Source: Choristocarpus tenellus KU-1152
Taxonomy: Eukaryota; Phaeophyceae
DNA length: 48,880 bases
NCBI GenBank assembly: GCA_964200185.2
Contig: CAXNAD020000011.1
Location: 1-48,880 of the forward strand
Direction of reading: 5' to 3'
Shown here: piece by piece, positions 12,401-27,400 of the stretch
How positions within the stretch are numbered: position 1 is the first letter of the stretch
Layout of the letters: the number at the start of each line of letters is the position of its first letter
The notes under the pieces: model-generated
What the model saw: the letters and a program-made list of their open reading frames with translations, nothing else
Databases searched by the model: none
What the model was told of the DNA's origin: nothing
Translations under genes and position numbers: made by a program

Positions 12401-15400
12401 CTTGGTATGCTCCACCATCCTGACAGGGGAGGCCTGTAGGTCACATTGAAGAAGTAGAACGTCACCATCCTTGGCAGATTCTGGTGAGAAGAAGTCTCTG
12501 ACCCTCTTCCTTAGGTCCCGTTCCTTTAAATTCACCATAAAAAAAAATACAGAGAGGGGGGTGGGACGTGGGATATTAAGGGAATATTCTCATAATCACA
12601 AGCTATACAAATGATCTCTAGACTCTACTCCAGAGGATATTATTCACAGGATTGTCATAATCTCTCCTGTATTACTTGTATCCAGGCCAATACCATATTT
12701 TATGCTCCAACTCAGGTAAAGGTATCTCCAATTGCAAATTGTAACAATCCTTGGTCCTCAATCCAGAGAAAATACGATATTCTTACACAAATTGCGTTCC
12801 ACTAACTTGCCAATAATTTCATACTAATATGTCAAGTGCAACGGTCTGTGAGAGGAAGGTGTTGTTGGCCAATGACCATGTGTGTAATGCCTGCTGAGAT
12901 TTTCATTTTTTTCTTTGTTCTCTTGAGGGAAAAGAGACTGGGTTTGTTCGCCTATGTTAGGATGCTCATCTTGTTGTTGATGGTCGAATGTTGTATCTAC
13001 CCGATTGTCACCACTCAACCTAGACGCTCTTGAAGTGCATATGGACATGTGAGCAATTTTGATCACTGTTGCTGAAAATTATTCTTGAATTGTGCATATC
13101 TTTCTGCCTATTGTTTCTCTATCTCTGTAGACTGTGAATGTAGCTGATGGATCTGTCTTTTTGGGCACATACGTGAGCCAAAGTATCTTAGAGGGTAGTG
13201 TCGCGTCCATTTGTGGATCAAAATTCAATGTTGCGATTTTGATGTAATTTTGGTTATCCTGTTTGTTAGGAAGTATCAATATCTATGTTTCGGATACACC
13301 TTTTCATAATGTGTACATTTACCTACTCCTAAATATTTTGGAGCAGGAAAATGTCATAAAAAACCCCCATTGGATCCAGGCCCCAAATGGACAAATAGGG
13401 CAAAACTCGTACCCTCTAAGATACTTTCACTCACGTACTACGTCTTTTTCACTCTCTTTTTTGTCTTCTAACCACTGGTTTGAATATGGTACTTGTCACT
13501 TTCTCCTCCTTGATGACATCAGCCCCCCAACTTTTTTTAGCATTACTTCGATGTACTTCAAACTATCATATCATATTCTATGAGTGTATCAACTACAGGA
13601 CATTGTCATTAAATCTTCCAACGAACTCCTCCTTGCAATCTCCACACTTGAGTCACGCTTTTACCTGGGACAGCTCGTGCATCACCACATGAAGAACATT
13701 CCATGCACCTCCACCAGGACAACATAGGTCCCTTACTGCAGCATCACCCTCTAGAGGTGCGTAGGTTGTCACCACAACACAACCACCAACAGAGCCCAAT
13801 TCGCCCTGGGTCCTGCCTGCAACAGTCGCACTGCTCATTCCTTGCCCACCCCAGGCAGGGAGTGTTACCCGTGCAAACTCTTCCAAAGATCCGTGTGTCT
13901 GGCATCGAAAATATTTCTCTAGTGAAATGGGTGTATTTTTGCGAATTTAGCGGTGCAAATGAGGGTGGAAAGAGAGAAAGAGACGTTGTCAATGGGTTTT
14001 GAAAAATATTCTGGGATCCTCACTACTTTAGATATCAGATGCAGTCGGTTATTGCATGGGAAAGGGTGGGGAGTTTACTAAACTATTACTTTGCAATAGT
14101 GTTTGGAACATGTGACATTGAGGTAATCTTCTCAGATACTTTTGGTATACTTTTCTACACTTTTCGTTCTACTTCAGGCTCTCACACTAATACAAAACGT
14201 ACCAGAACATACGAAGAGCAATATTTTTCCTGGATTTACAATTTAATCAAATCTGGAGGTGAGAAAAGGCATCTACACGGAACATCATTTCATGCGACTT
14301 GCACTATTCCTATTCTGTCTTCCAGACACAGTAACCAATGCAAACGGATAATTAACTTTACCTGCTGCTTCCTCTAGGTCAGTATGAGGTAAGGGCCGCC
14401 TTTTGTTGTGAATGTTTGTGTGCCGCATCAGCTGGCAAACAACCTCTGGTGCTGCCACCCACAGTAATTTCTCCATGCACATCTCGAATAGATCTGCCTC
14501 GTTAATATTGCACCACTCGTTATCATCTCCACCCTCATCTCTACTCCCGCCATTGGTTTCCCAATTACCTAACTCCCTTTTTGTGTGAAGGTCATCTCTC
14601 CCCTTTGTTTCTTCCACACCTCCATCTGATTGGGAATGACAGATGTTCCCGGTACGACTTTGGCAACTTCGTCCACTGCATCCAGCAAGCTCAACAACAG
14701 TAACTACCAGTGAAGGTAGAAAATCCTTGGAATATCCTGGGAAAGCCTTCCGCATCTTACCCCACCGAGCTGCTCTCGGAAACCAAGGATATAGGAGTGG
14801 GGGAGATTGTGGTAAGGATGGAGTAGGGTTATGTCAACATGTTCCATGCAGTCCAGAATTGATGTTCGGTAAGGATTGCATTTCTGGTTTTGTTGAGGCA
14901 TAATGCTACGATCAGATGTCCTAAAGTATGTGGGCAGGAAAGAGAACTCTAAGTCACTCCAACAGGATTTTTAGAATGGTAATGCTGGGATTAGGAAGTA
15001 TTGGGGTAGTCATGGTGCAGCTCGTACATGTGGGCACAAGATGAATAGCTACATTACGGTTTGATTAGTTTCTGGAGTAACGTAACAATATTTGGATAAC
15101 AGTAGTGGACTTGCTGTGCGGACCCAACAAAACTGGCATCACAAGGGATAGTTTTTAATTTGAGGATCCTTATGTTATCACCTGAGTCTCTCTGCCTGCC
15201 TTGACCACTAGCTAGGCCTATCGCGAAATCTTGGGTCAAATGCATCACCTGAGTGTAGAGGTCTGATGGTTGATAGAGGTCTAGACCTTCCCTCCAACTC
15301 AAGACCTGAAATGAAGTTCAGAGGAGAGGTGCGGAGTATGGAAATGATATGTATCACATGGACTAAAAATTGGGTTGCTTTCTGTATACTCACAAAATTG

Positions 15401-18400
15401 GACATTTTATTAGAAATAATGCCCCTAGGTAACCATGGCGTTTGACCGAACAATAATGTTGGTCACCTAGTCTGAATAATTGTTTCTATGATCTCTGTAA
15501 ACATTTACACAGGAGAAAGTAGTTCTTCTTGAGACGCCTACATAGAAATATGTACGCATTTTCTTTGAACTCTGTATCACTGCAACAATGCTTCTTTGTT
15601 TGGAAAATTGTATGGACACTACCTTCTCTTGTTCTCTAATAGAAACAACTATCACCTCGTCCTATAATTCTGTACCATTTGGAAAAATACATGCAAATTG
15701 ATTCTTCACGGAAACGAAGTGTAAAAAAATTATTTATGATTCTTGACTGAAATTGTTTTAACATCAGTACGGTTTTGCAGTACAGAGGGGAACCCCCTAT
15801 CTTAATATGCCACCGCTGTGTTCGGGAACTAATCACTGAGTTTGTTTTCACCCTTCTTGGAACATAATTTCCAAAACATACCCAATCCTAAACGTTAACC
15901 CTAACCCTAATTTGTGTGTTACGAGTATCCCTCACCAGCCAAGGAAGATTTCGAGAAGTGGTCCAGCAGTACAGTGTGCACTCTCGAGCCATCAAATCTC
16001 AAGGATACAGCACTTTTCACTTTTCACACAAACATTCTCGAAACCTAATCCTAACCTAGTCTGTGTGTGAAGAATAAAAATCCTAGGCTTTGTTTGGAGA
16101 AATGAAAAAGCATGGTACAGGTGGTTCCCCAAGACAGGAGGGTTCTCCTATGCACCTCAATAAGAAAAACACGGAAATTGAAGCCATGTGCAAAATGAAC
16201 AAAAAATACGAATTTTGGATTCCATTTAAACTGCACTCTCTATAAACTCAAGACACGGTAAATCATGTTCAGCCAAGTAGTGAATTGCAGTCTGAAGTTA
16301 CTACCTTGTCGATGGACATGCAATCGTTTTCTCCAAGTAGATTACCATAGTGACACACACAACAGGTTATTTTTTTACATCAGTAGGTGAAAGTTCTCAG
16401 CAGTGTATCGTAGGCTCGCCCACTCATACATACTTTGGTACGTATTATGATCGATTGCCATGGAAAAATTTAAATATCTGTCTTTTTCAATAATGCACAC
16501 CAACTGGCAGCTGGAATTTAGCTCAGTTCTCTGGAGTGATTTGAATTCATCCAGACGGTCATTTTTGAACAATCTCATCTCGAAGGGGAAGTGTTTTGAC
16601 GCCCTCTTGAGTATCCAAGGCCATTTAAATCCTCTACAGTAACCATTCCTGTACCTGAAACGCAGCTAACCTTACATACGAAAATGGGGCTGTAGAGGAG
16701 AAGACAAGCGTTCAACCACATAAGTGCAAAATTTTCCTTCACAGTTTTATTAGTAGGAGCACATGTACCAGAAGGGAGAGTTCTCTTCACATGTGAATCG
16801 ATGCCAAAACTGGCAAACAAAACACCCATGTCAGAATAAATTGAACAAAGAGTAAATCTATTTAGTGGTGATGGACTACAATAGGTAGGGACTCACCTGC
16901 TTCTCAAAGCGATTGAGAAGAGGAGGGGCGAGTTTCTCATATGCCTCGATGCTCTCCACCACGACCACAAGCCTGAGTATTACCGCCGCATATGTTTGAG
17001 AATTGTGCCCAGAACCCCACATGCGAACAAAGTATAATGATTGTTGGATTTGGAGAGCATGGCGTAATGAGGAAATGGAAGCAAGAACAAGTGCACAAAA
17101 CTGTGTAGGGATTCTAAAGTGTGAGGATCGAGGGTGTCGTATCAAGAGGGCTTCCTGGGTGAGAACAGTAATTTTCTGCTTTAGGCTAGATGTTCTTTCT
17201 TTTTTTTCCAACTGTCCCTGTTAACAGGGAAAATCAAATGTTTGAACGCTACTTCTGCCTTGAACGCATTCAGTGGTCAATAAGTATGAAATTACTTACA
17301 ACAAGAGTTTTGGTACAAAAATATTTACATGCATGTACCTCACTTTGAAATTTAGTGAACTATTTCTGCATCAAAAATATTGCCTTAGGCCGTTAGAGTT
17401 TGGTGGAGGAAGTATAAGGCGTCTCATGGTATAATAGCACATGAAACTCAACTGTGGGGCTGAACACTCTGTACTGTTGAAATTAGATTGCGTGTTAGAT
17501 GGATCAGTGGAAGTATCTTAGAGGTTACGAGTTTTGATCTGTTTGTCAATTTGAGGCTTGGCTTCCCATGGGTTCTTTTTTGACATTTTGCCAGTGTATG
17601 TCTTATGAAAAGGTGTGTCCGGAACAAGGATATTGACACTTCCTAACAAACACGATAGCCAAAGTTACATCAAAATTGCAACATTGGATTTTGGCCCCCA
17701 AGTAGACGCGACTCTATCCTCTAAGATACTTTGGCTCTACTTGCCTTCCCGAATGTGTCATACTTGGTTTAATACCATAGGAATAGAGGAGTATGGTTGG
17801 TCTCTGAATTTGTGATCCAGTGGAGACGAACCACCCACATTGTTGTGGGGTAGACATTTCCAACTCTCATATACAACATTGAGTTGATTCAACTATTTAA
17901 GCCTGATGCAAAATAAATGAAAGGAGACAAGACCTTCCTACAATTTTCTTCTGCTCATTACTCTTGTATTCTTGGGTTCAATATAATACACGGGTACAGA
18001 GTCACACATTGTTCCATATGTAGTCTTCTTCGAAGTCTTGAAGCTCATAACACAATCTTTCCATTTTCTTGTGAGCCTGAGAGGATCAGTCCAACATTCC
18101 AAATTCTTATTATTTTTCGTCTAGGATGGGTTCAAAAACCGTATTAACCACACTCTTCCCCTTTCCTGTAATTTTCTTGGACCTGCTAGAAAAGTGAAAA
18201 CATGTTCCTAAATTGTGGACTTCTAAGCCTGAAGATTCCTAATCAATATCGTAACTTCTATCACTGTGTAAGTGTTCCAAACTAACTCGTCCCCTTCAGA
18301 GGTGCTATACCTGAACTTTGGATCAAGGGGGCAGAGTTGGCTGTGAGCTCCCATAGCCAAGCGCACGTAAAGCCTTCCGGCACACTCAATGTAGTGTTGG

Positions 18401-21400
18401 TTGAGGAGGTCATACAAAGACTCATACATGCGTTCACAGTGCACCAGAATAACCGTCCCACCCCGAGCCATGCATGCTTTAACTGTCTGGATGTTCAGAC
18501 AGACCTATTGTATCAGAAAAAACAGCATTGAGGTAGTGGAGATGAGGGTTGGAGTACAGGAGGTTAAACTCAGGACAAGTGAACCAAGTCTCCGCTTGCC
18601 TATATACGGTTCGACAGTTATGAGTGCCATAGCACCGTAAGCAGCATTCACAAATCAAGAAAAGAGGTCTAGGAGAGAGAAATGTGGAAAGGTTCCTTCC
18701 ATTTGTTGCTGCAGTAATCATCTATGGAATTTCTTCTCCAGATTTTGGGTCCTTACGCTTGAAGGCTTGTCTGTTAAGTGTTTGCCAGCAAAAGGTCAGC
18801 AGTAGAACACCTTGCAGTGTTGAATTGGTTCAGAGAGAAAAGGAAATATACAACACGATTCCACCGCTGGGTCCCTTCAAGCGAGAGTTATTTCTATTTT
18901 TTACAAATTATACTGGTTTACCTTCACTGAACTCACATGCGCACTTAACATACCTGCATGTCTGTCCTGTCACCAGGGAAGTCACTGCCGAAAAGCACCT
19001 CGGTGGTCTTATGGTCTAGGAGCTTCATATCAAAGAGCAGACTCAATGCTGCATTGTTCTTTGTCAGTAGCATGAGATGACGGGCCTGAGGAGAGGTAAG
19101 CGCGGGCTTGGTGAAGATGTGAGAGTGTGATTCCAAAATGTCGGAGATGTTCAGGTTTTTCTCAATACTGTGAAAAAGAAAAATTGCGGTGTATGAGAGA
19201 CAGGATTTCGATCGTTGAGGTAATGGTAGGGAGACAGAAACTGTTAATCATGCACTTTCGAAGTATATGGGAAGAATAATCCGATATGTGCCATAAAAAA
19301 AAATCCGTTATATGCCATAATAAACTGTCTCTAGAAGATTTCGAAATTGCATGCTCGATATTGCTCCATTGAAGTTCTATTTTCCAAATAACAATAAAAT
19401 TCCTGCTTCTGTGCATAGAACGTAGGTGGACATACTACGATGGACTCCAATTTCGCTCGGCGGTAAAGGGGATTATACTGCTTCTCATCCCAACCATCAA
19501 CAAGACCAATAGTCAACGATCTAGCAGCTGTGGTCCCTCAGTACCCATCGTTTCCCCTAGCATTCATATTCCTCAATCATGAATCCAGTCTACATATGGC
19601 ACAGGTCCGACTTGAAGATATCAAGAAGCACATTAACAATCATTAAGATCAGCACCAAAATCAATAATGACCAATTTTCTGACTGGACGGCGGCTGAGGC
19701 TGACCTGAATGAGCTAATTCGCGTCACCTCCATAATACATCGATTAATATTCACATTATGTCAATGAATACATCATTCTGACTGAAGTGCCTTTGTGTTC
19801 TCTATCATGAGCCACAGTTCACAGCTGTATTTGAGGCTCGGGAGTAAACTAGAAGAATTATATTTACAGACACATAACAACTCCTACGGATATTGCTTCA
19901 TCCCCAATCATCCACAGAACAATCTCAGCTGTCGGGATCCGGATAAACTTGACAGAAAATATATTGCATTGTAGATCCTCAAACCTGTGGCTCCGCAAGG
20001 TTGTCACATATCAGCTCATCTACTGTTGGTAAAGTAGAAACCGGAGGCGGGGATTGTTGAAGGAGCTCTGTGAAGAAAGCTTTCAAAACTTCTAACGTTT
20101 CAGACTGGGGCCTGACATGAAGTAACAGGGGCAACAAGAAAAGAAACAAAACAAGTCAGCTCAAATTCTACTATGGCACTAAGCTGAGCAGTTTGTAAGA
20201 AGTACTCCGTATGTCTCGACAAGGTTGGCAAAAAATAACACACCAAAATCCGTGTATTAGGGGTCTGATGTGTAGGACTTGCAACGCCATGATGTGCCAA
20301 TGAGAATCCATTTGAGTGGTACTAACATTCGAAGTGAATTCCATAATATCTCAGACAAAGTATCCTTCTGACAATCCTGGCGATCATCTTTAAAAGTTCC
20401 AACTCGTTGAATATTGGCAACAAGCACTACAACAAATTTAGCATATATTATGAGTCAGAATGCAGAAATATATCTGTCTGTATTGATGGTCACAAACATA
20501 ATCTGCTTCCCAATTGAAATCATGACCGTGCAACAACATTCAACAAACCTTCCACCATAGTTCCGAAGCACCACTCGAACAAGCGTGTCAGGTGGAATGT
20601 ATATGTGGTCATGGTCGACACCTATAGAAGAACTAATCGAGTCATGACCTTTGTTATCCTCTGAAGTAGCATGGTTCCTGGTAGGGATGAAATTCATTCA
20701 AGTTGATTCAGAGCACATTATTGTTATTCTGTGGCAAGGGATCGTCTGCCCGAGTACAAACATATGTTGCACAAGAATTGACGACAACACAAAACATAAT
20801 ACCAACCCATCCCAAAGCATCAGCAGTGATAATCTGGAAGCTATATCGAAGTGCTTGCACCAATCTTCATGTAGCACCGTGTAGGTGTGGACGGTGGAAT
20901 TTCTGTGTAACTGTCATGCTGTTCTATCTCTAACTTCAACCATAACCCAAGTTGACTGAGTAGGTCCTAGTTCGGAGAACCGCTTAGACATTAGTTTGCT
21001 GTCTAGACTCAAATGTAAGACTCTGTTATTGGTGGCAACTGAGAGTACTCCTGCAATTCAGGAGTTGTGGTAGTCACTCAGCAATAGACGGCAAAAGAAG
21101 CACACCATATTCCTGAGTCAGAGGTGATGAATGTACAGTATCTTTTTTTCTATTTTCAAGGAATAGGACCCCTAAGTGGAATCAAACGTTCAGGTTTCGG
21201 CTATCATTTTCTTAGGGACGAACTATTACTTCGAAGTACAAAAGAGTCACTCAATATTGCTTTCGTTGAAGGACGTGGTGCTAGATGTATATTATCTTCA
21301 ACACATAACCAACAACATAAAGCAACGGCCACCCAATTACATACAAAAAAATTATTGACAATACAGCAAGCCCAAATCCTTCTCTAAGTCAGGTGCACCT

Positions 21401-24400
21401 CCCAACCAAACGTAATCTAAAAATGCCGCCAGAAGCCCAAACATTAGAACCACCTCCAAACCTGAGATAGTGATCAACTCCTCGTACTGTTGAGTAGAAC
21501 TCTCTGAGGCCCCAGAAATCAGCATGTCTTTGCTGATTGTAGACTGATTTGTATGCCCGTGCCAGTCCATTTAGATATTTTCCTATTTTCCTAGTCTTAT
21601 GCCGCTTGCCACAGTTCCTGCTACGGTCAACACTTGCACTAGTCATTCCCTTTGCAGTAAGTGCTAGGTCTTCAACTGTTGGAGGAGGACGGTGGATGTG
21701 TACAGCACGATTCATCTTGGCAGGGTCTAGTGCCCAGTTTGATATGCCTACCAATGTCTCCCCATCTTGTGCCTCATCCAATATCTTATGGAGAACCTGG
21801 CATTGGGGTTAGGGATACCTTTTTAAGGATTTCAGGGAATAGAACTCTAGAACAGCACCTTGTACTTAAATTCCGTTCTCTTTTTGTTGATAATGTTTGT
21901 ATCATAGTCATCCATAGTGTGCTGCATTGGAATCTTCAGAGTGAGTACAATAAATCCTCTACATCTCCATCATTCCTACTCCGTACTTTAGTGCGTATCA
22001 TGATGAGGGATGGTAATTTCGGATGACTCATTTCTTTAGAAGTAACACGAGGAATAAAAGGTACATCCACTCTGGTTAGAATTTACTGCAGAGGACTCTT
22101 CAATTTCCAGATCGCTTCAAGGAGAAAGAGCTGCTTCCGTTGAACAAGGAATACCATTCGAACTGCATCCAAAACCTCTCTGCATCCCCATCATATGACA
22201 TTGCACTTGAGTACGTGCAAAGTGCAAGACTCAATTTGGAAGAGAATAAAATATCACCTTCAAGGGAAGGTGAGGAGATTGTTCAGCAAGACCAACTTCA
22301 TCCAGGAGTACAACCACAACAGTGTTTGGTGCTGAGTGGTGGTAATCTCTAGCTTGCTTAAATGTCTGCACGTGGGTGGCGGAGGGCAAGGTACATGATT
22401 AGGCTTATAAATATCTTAATTCACTGTGTTGTGGATGATAGATTTTTTGCAATATGGAGAAGTCACCAGTATGTTACTAGGAATTCATTGTTGAGTACTA
22501 CAATACTTCGAAGTATAGAAGAAGGACAACTCCATCTAATACCATAATCCTTATTGTTGAAATGTTGAGCTATCACAAGCTGATCAACAAGGGAAATACT
22601 GAGGTATCAAATATATTGATATTTACATCAAGGAAATGGGCCTATTGATGAAAGACTATTCAGGCAAGGTTATTCCTTGGCGTCTGAGCACCATGCTACA
22701 AAAAACAAGAGTTCCAAACAAAATATCTACTTCTCAAACCACATGCTACATAAATTCCCTTTCTAATACAGCGTATTCCTCAATGCCCTTGCCATTATCC
22801 TCCTCTTTCACCTGAAGTATACTCTGGCTAGTAGACATCGGTGAGCACTGGTGAAAAAAGACCTCTACTGCCGGAAGTGATCTTAGGAAAGCGTTGGTGC
22901 TAGCCTGGCCACGTAGATTATCTACGAGCACACTGATAGCAAGGGACTTTGAAGATCTGGGCTTGCCCACCACAAAGACCGGGATGCTGTTGAGTACGCT
23001 CACAAGGAGCACAAATAAGTTCTCGCTCAAAGCTTCATTTGCAGCTACTGCTGGTCCAAGGATCATGTTCTCTGATGAGGTTTTGTGTCAACATAGGGAG
23101 GTCAACGGATATAGGTGGGAAGATGGTCAAGAAAGAAATGCACTACCATGGAGGAACAGTACATAGGGTGTTATTTGCAAATGGGTAAAGAAAGAACACG
23201 ACAAACAAACCTCATGAGCATCAGTACCATGCCAATATACAAGTCACCACAATCAAATCATATCACTGAACAGGTACAGACAGCAAAGGTGAATTAGACC
23301 AGCACAAGAACAACAAGTGGTAGCGCAACCACCATATGGGTTGCTCTCGCCCCACGGCTTTCCATGTATGTGCTCAATAGTGCATAAGCAACAGCAGCAT
23401 GCCCTCCCTAACTACTGTAACGTTCATCATCGCCCGCCTTACCGTCCAATTCTCTCATAGCATAATGAGGTAGCTTCATCAAAGTATTCCTCGTGAAAGG
23501 CCCGGAGTCCAGTCATACTGCCTTCTAGAGGGTGTAAATTAATCTAATCTTCGGGATATCTCATCATCTATGCAGACAGAAATATAGACGGCTTTCATTA
23601 TAAAATGATTATCCTTCTTTCTACTAGTTTGGTTTATTCCGAAGGCGAATTGCTGCAGACCTGGCAACAGTTTTTACTGGGGTCTTCTACTCGCAGTTTT
23701 GTCCTTAAATGATTTCGTTCTGCTGGTCACCCTTTGAGCAATTTTCGCACTGTTCGTAATTTTTCTACACTGAGGTTGTCACTCTCACCTTGTTCATAGG
23801 AGTCACACCCATTGCTTGAGGGAATGTATAATCTTGTGATGTCTCTGTTCTCTATGGGTTCTACTGGTCCTAATTCTCGATGTTTGGAGATCCTGGTGTT
23901 TTTTTTCTAAACATTTATAATCGGTATTGAATCCAGAAAGGGTACTCATTTGTGAAAGTTAAGTTTTGTCTTCCCACACAGCCTCAAAATATATACAAAA
24001 TATCTACTACAAATTGTCTCTGGTGCATTCATAACATCTGTCAAATTTGACGTCATACTGGACACACACCTAAATTGGAAGACTGAGGACACATCAGGGA
24101 TTATTCACTGGAAAGATTGTGCAGTGACAACATTGTCCTTGAGTTCAAGATGCTTCATAATGTCATTTACTGAACACAATACCCTCCGAATAGTCACTCT
24201 CACCAACAGTTTTTTGTGTACTCCTCCGCACAATGCTGGTAAACCATGTCTTCTTCATTATTAACTCATACTTGTGCCCACAAACTGTGATTGCCCGGCA
24301 GATATCCTCAACAAGAACATCCCGATCAGGCCTTCGGCACCACCAAATATGGGGAATGGAGAAGAAAAGTTAGTGCTGTTTTCCTTCCTCAGTAATTATA

Positions 24401-27400
24401 TGGACATAATTATCCATTGAAGACGCTAGTGGTGGTATCAGAATAAAGGGGTAGTGGTACGGTATGTTTGGCAATTATATGTGGAAAGTAATGGTGGGGG
24501 TACTACCATACATTTTTTTGCATTACCAGGTACAGCAATGCAAATTCAAGAATATAATTAAATGTCTCAAAGGTAGACACACCTCTACACAGTGCATTCA
24601 TATGAGCCAAAGTATCTTAGAGGGTAGAGCCGCGTCCATTTGGGGGCCAAAATCCACTGCTGCGATTTTGATATTATTTTGGCTATATTGTTTGTTAGGA
24701 AGCGCCAATATCCTTGTTCCAGACACACGTTTTCATGACTTATGCATTTTACCAACTCCAAAATATTTTGGAGTAGGAAAATGTCATAAAAACCCCGAGG
24801 GAAGCCAAACCCCAAATGGACAAACAGGGCAAAATTCGTACCCTCTAAGATACTTTCACCAATATCTAAAATGCACACAAACCTTGAGAGTCGTGCGAGG
24901 TAAGAGTATGCCAGGGAAAGTACCATAGCCTGCATTGCAGCCCTCTTAGACTTGTCGTCTTCACAACGGAAAAGCCTTGCCAAACTCCTCACTGGAGTAG
25001 AGAAACCAACGAGGCTGTTGCTGCCATGTCTCACCCACTCTTTCCCAAGCCACACAAAGACCTATAAGATTTGAGTTTATGATGTGTTGTTTGGGTGGCG
25101 TAAGTGGATGTAGTTGTGTGGGAAGGATTGGTAAGGGTTTTGAGGATTATCAAATCATCACGTTCTAAGACACCAATGTCAATCTTGTTAGTCAAAGCGA
25201 GACTTTAGATTGTGATCACACTTTGAACTAAATTTGGTGTTGTTCAGGTAAATATTATGAAAAAGTAGAACGTTTAATGTTTCTTTTTTGAAGTGTTGTG
25301 AGGTAGAGGTCTAGAAATATATTCATAAATCGACAACTGATATAATCATATTCTATTTGAAATGAGACATAGCCCGTTCACTGTGCAAATTTTCGCACTA
25401 TACAATATCATTTTCCTCTTGTTGTTTCAAGTTTATGGCAAAACCGCTCACCAAGACAAAATAATGTATCCCCTACAAATGTAGTGCTGCGAAAATGGTT
25501 CTATGAATGGGTATAGTCAGGAGAGGCAAACGGAGGAATGCGTACATGATCAAATGAGATCAAAACAGATCAATAGTTCTTATAGTGTACCCAACAAATA
25601 TTTAAAAGTCTACGTTAGATATCCTACTACGTATACATGCTCCGAAGAATATTACATATTCCTGGCTCTATTTGGTAGTTGAGATCCTTCAACAACGAGA
25701 GTCCTCAACAGTAATACCAAAATAAACACAACTCACAGGCAATACTCACACTACTAAAATGTAAAATAGCGGATGTGCCAAAATTTGTAGATACCTTGAG
25801 TTCACCCTACAAGTTCCCCTATACCCCATCACTCCATCACCAACGATCACCTAGTCACCATTCTGGAAGCATATCGTATGTTCCAAGCCCCTAGGTCAAA
25901 TGAACGTCTCACCTTGATGCAACGAGATACATCCCTCAAAGATACTGTGGCCCTCTCACCACTAAAGAGGGTACGCAAACTTTCTTGTGCTGTACAGAGT
26001 GCCTCTGAAAAGACCTCTACCAATCCACAAATGGAACTCTCTCCCTGATCTGCATCAGAAAATTGAAAATATTAGAAAAACTCTAGGTTAGTCCCGTGCT
26101 AATGATGGTACGGTCTTACTGTTCTCAGCATCTTAAGTGTACAGGAGAGCTCCCTGTCTTCGGGGAACATCCACTGCGGTACTGTTTTTATTTCTTCAAA
26201 TGAATTATGGGATTATTGTTTTAATGTGGTTGAGGTTAGGATTAATGTTAGGGTGAAGGCTCAATTATCGAAAATGACAGTGAAAAGGTGAGGAGCGATA
26301 CGTCCTCGAGATGTTATGGCTCCCCAGTTCACACTATACTCCTCCCCCACTTGTCGTAGAATGTTCGCTTGGCTGGATAGGGATATTTTTCACACACGTT
26401 TAGGGTTGTGGTTACAGATAGTTCAGGTTTGGGATTTTAAAATGTCTTCTAAGAAATTAGAAAAAACAATGAAAGTGAGGTTCCCGGAGATTGGGAGGTT
26501 ACCCTGTGTACTGGAATATGCTACATTCTAAAGAGTAAAGGTATCTTAAAGGGTACGAGTTTTGCCCTGTTTGTCTGTTTGGGGCTTGGCTTCCCACCGA
26601 TTTTTTTAAGACATTTTCCTATTCCGAAATGTTTCAGAATTGGTAAAATGTGTACATTTTAGAGTAGGTTTCATGTATGAAACTATGAAAAGGTGTGTCC
26701 GGAACAAGGATATTGGCACTTCCTCAAAAACACGATAACCAAAATTATATCAAAATTGTAACATTGGATTCTGGCCCCCAAACGGACGCGGCTCTATCCT
26801 CTCAGATACTTTCACTCAAAACGTGTTTTTAACCTTGTCGTGTCACTGGTTTGAGGTTTCCATGCTAGTGCTATGTACTACAAGACAACTCGTAGTTCAC
26901 TACTTTGGAAATAGATGGACAATATCTTCTCAAAATCAACTGTCAAGTCGATTGAGTTGTTGGACACAATATCAACAAGGAAGATGTAAGACGGATGATT
27001 GGTTTGACCTAAGATTTTTGTTGCTCCTACATACCCACCCATGAATGGAGCCAAAAATCAACTACCCACCACATCCTTCCCAAAGAACTCTCTTGATCAT
27101 CGCCACTATATATTGGCGCTCGGTGGATTTCTCCAAGGCACCATAGTCCATCACATGGTCAACAAGAGACTCGTGGAGGGGGTGTACTCTGTACACCAGA
27201 TCCTGATATAGGTATCAGCGATAGGACAACAGTTGGAAATAGGTTTCAGGACGTGGTATTGGTGGGTAACAACGGTGAGGTTAGGTCGCTACTCTTGCAA
27301 GTATTGCTTAGAATATAGAGTAGATCTACAGCAGGCAGTAGATCAATTTGCCAATGGTTTTCTATTTCCATTGCGTACTGCTCTAGAGCGAGACAGGACA

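Noticed and set aside
15897-15910. Interstitial telomere (AACCCTAACCCTAA)
   Set aside because: Only about two units, and the block is part of a longer dispersed repeat with a second copy at 26233-26416.
19430-19520. Minus-strand frame GLVDGWDEKQYNPLYRRA as an AAA5 exon
   Set aside because: No combination of its candidate acceptor and donors gives the phases required by the flanking exons.
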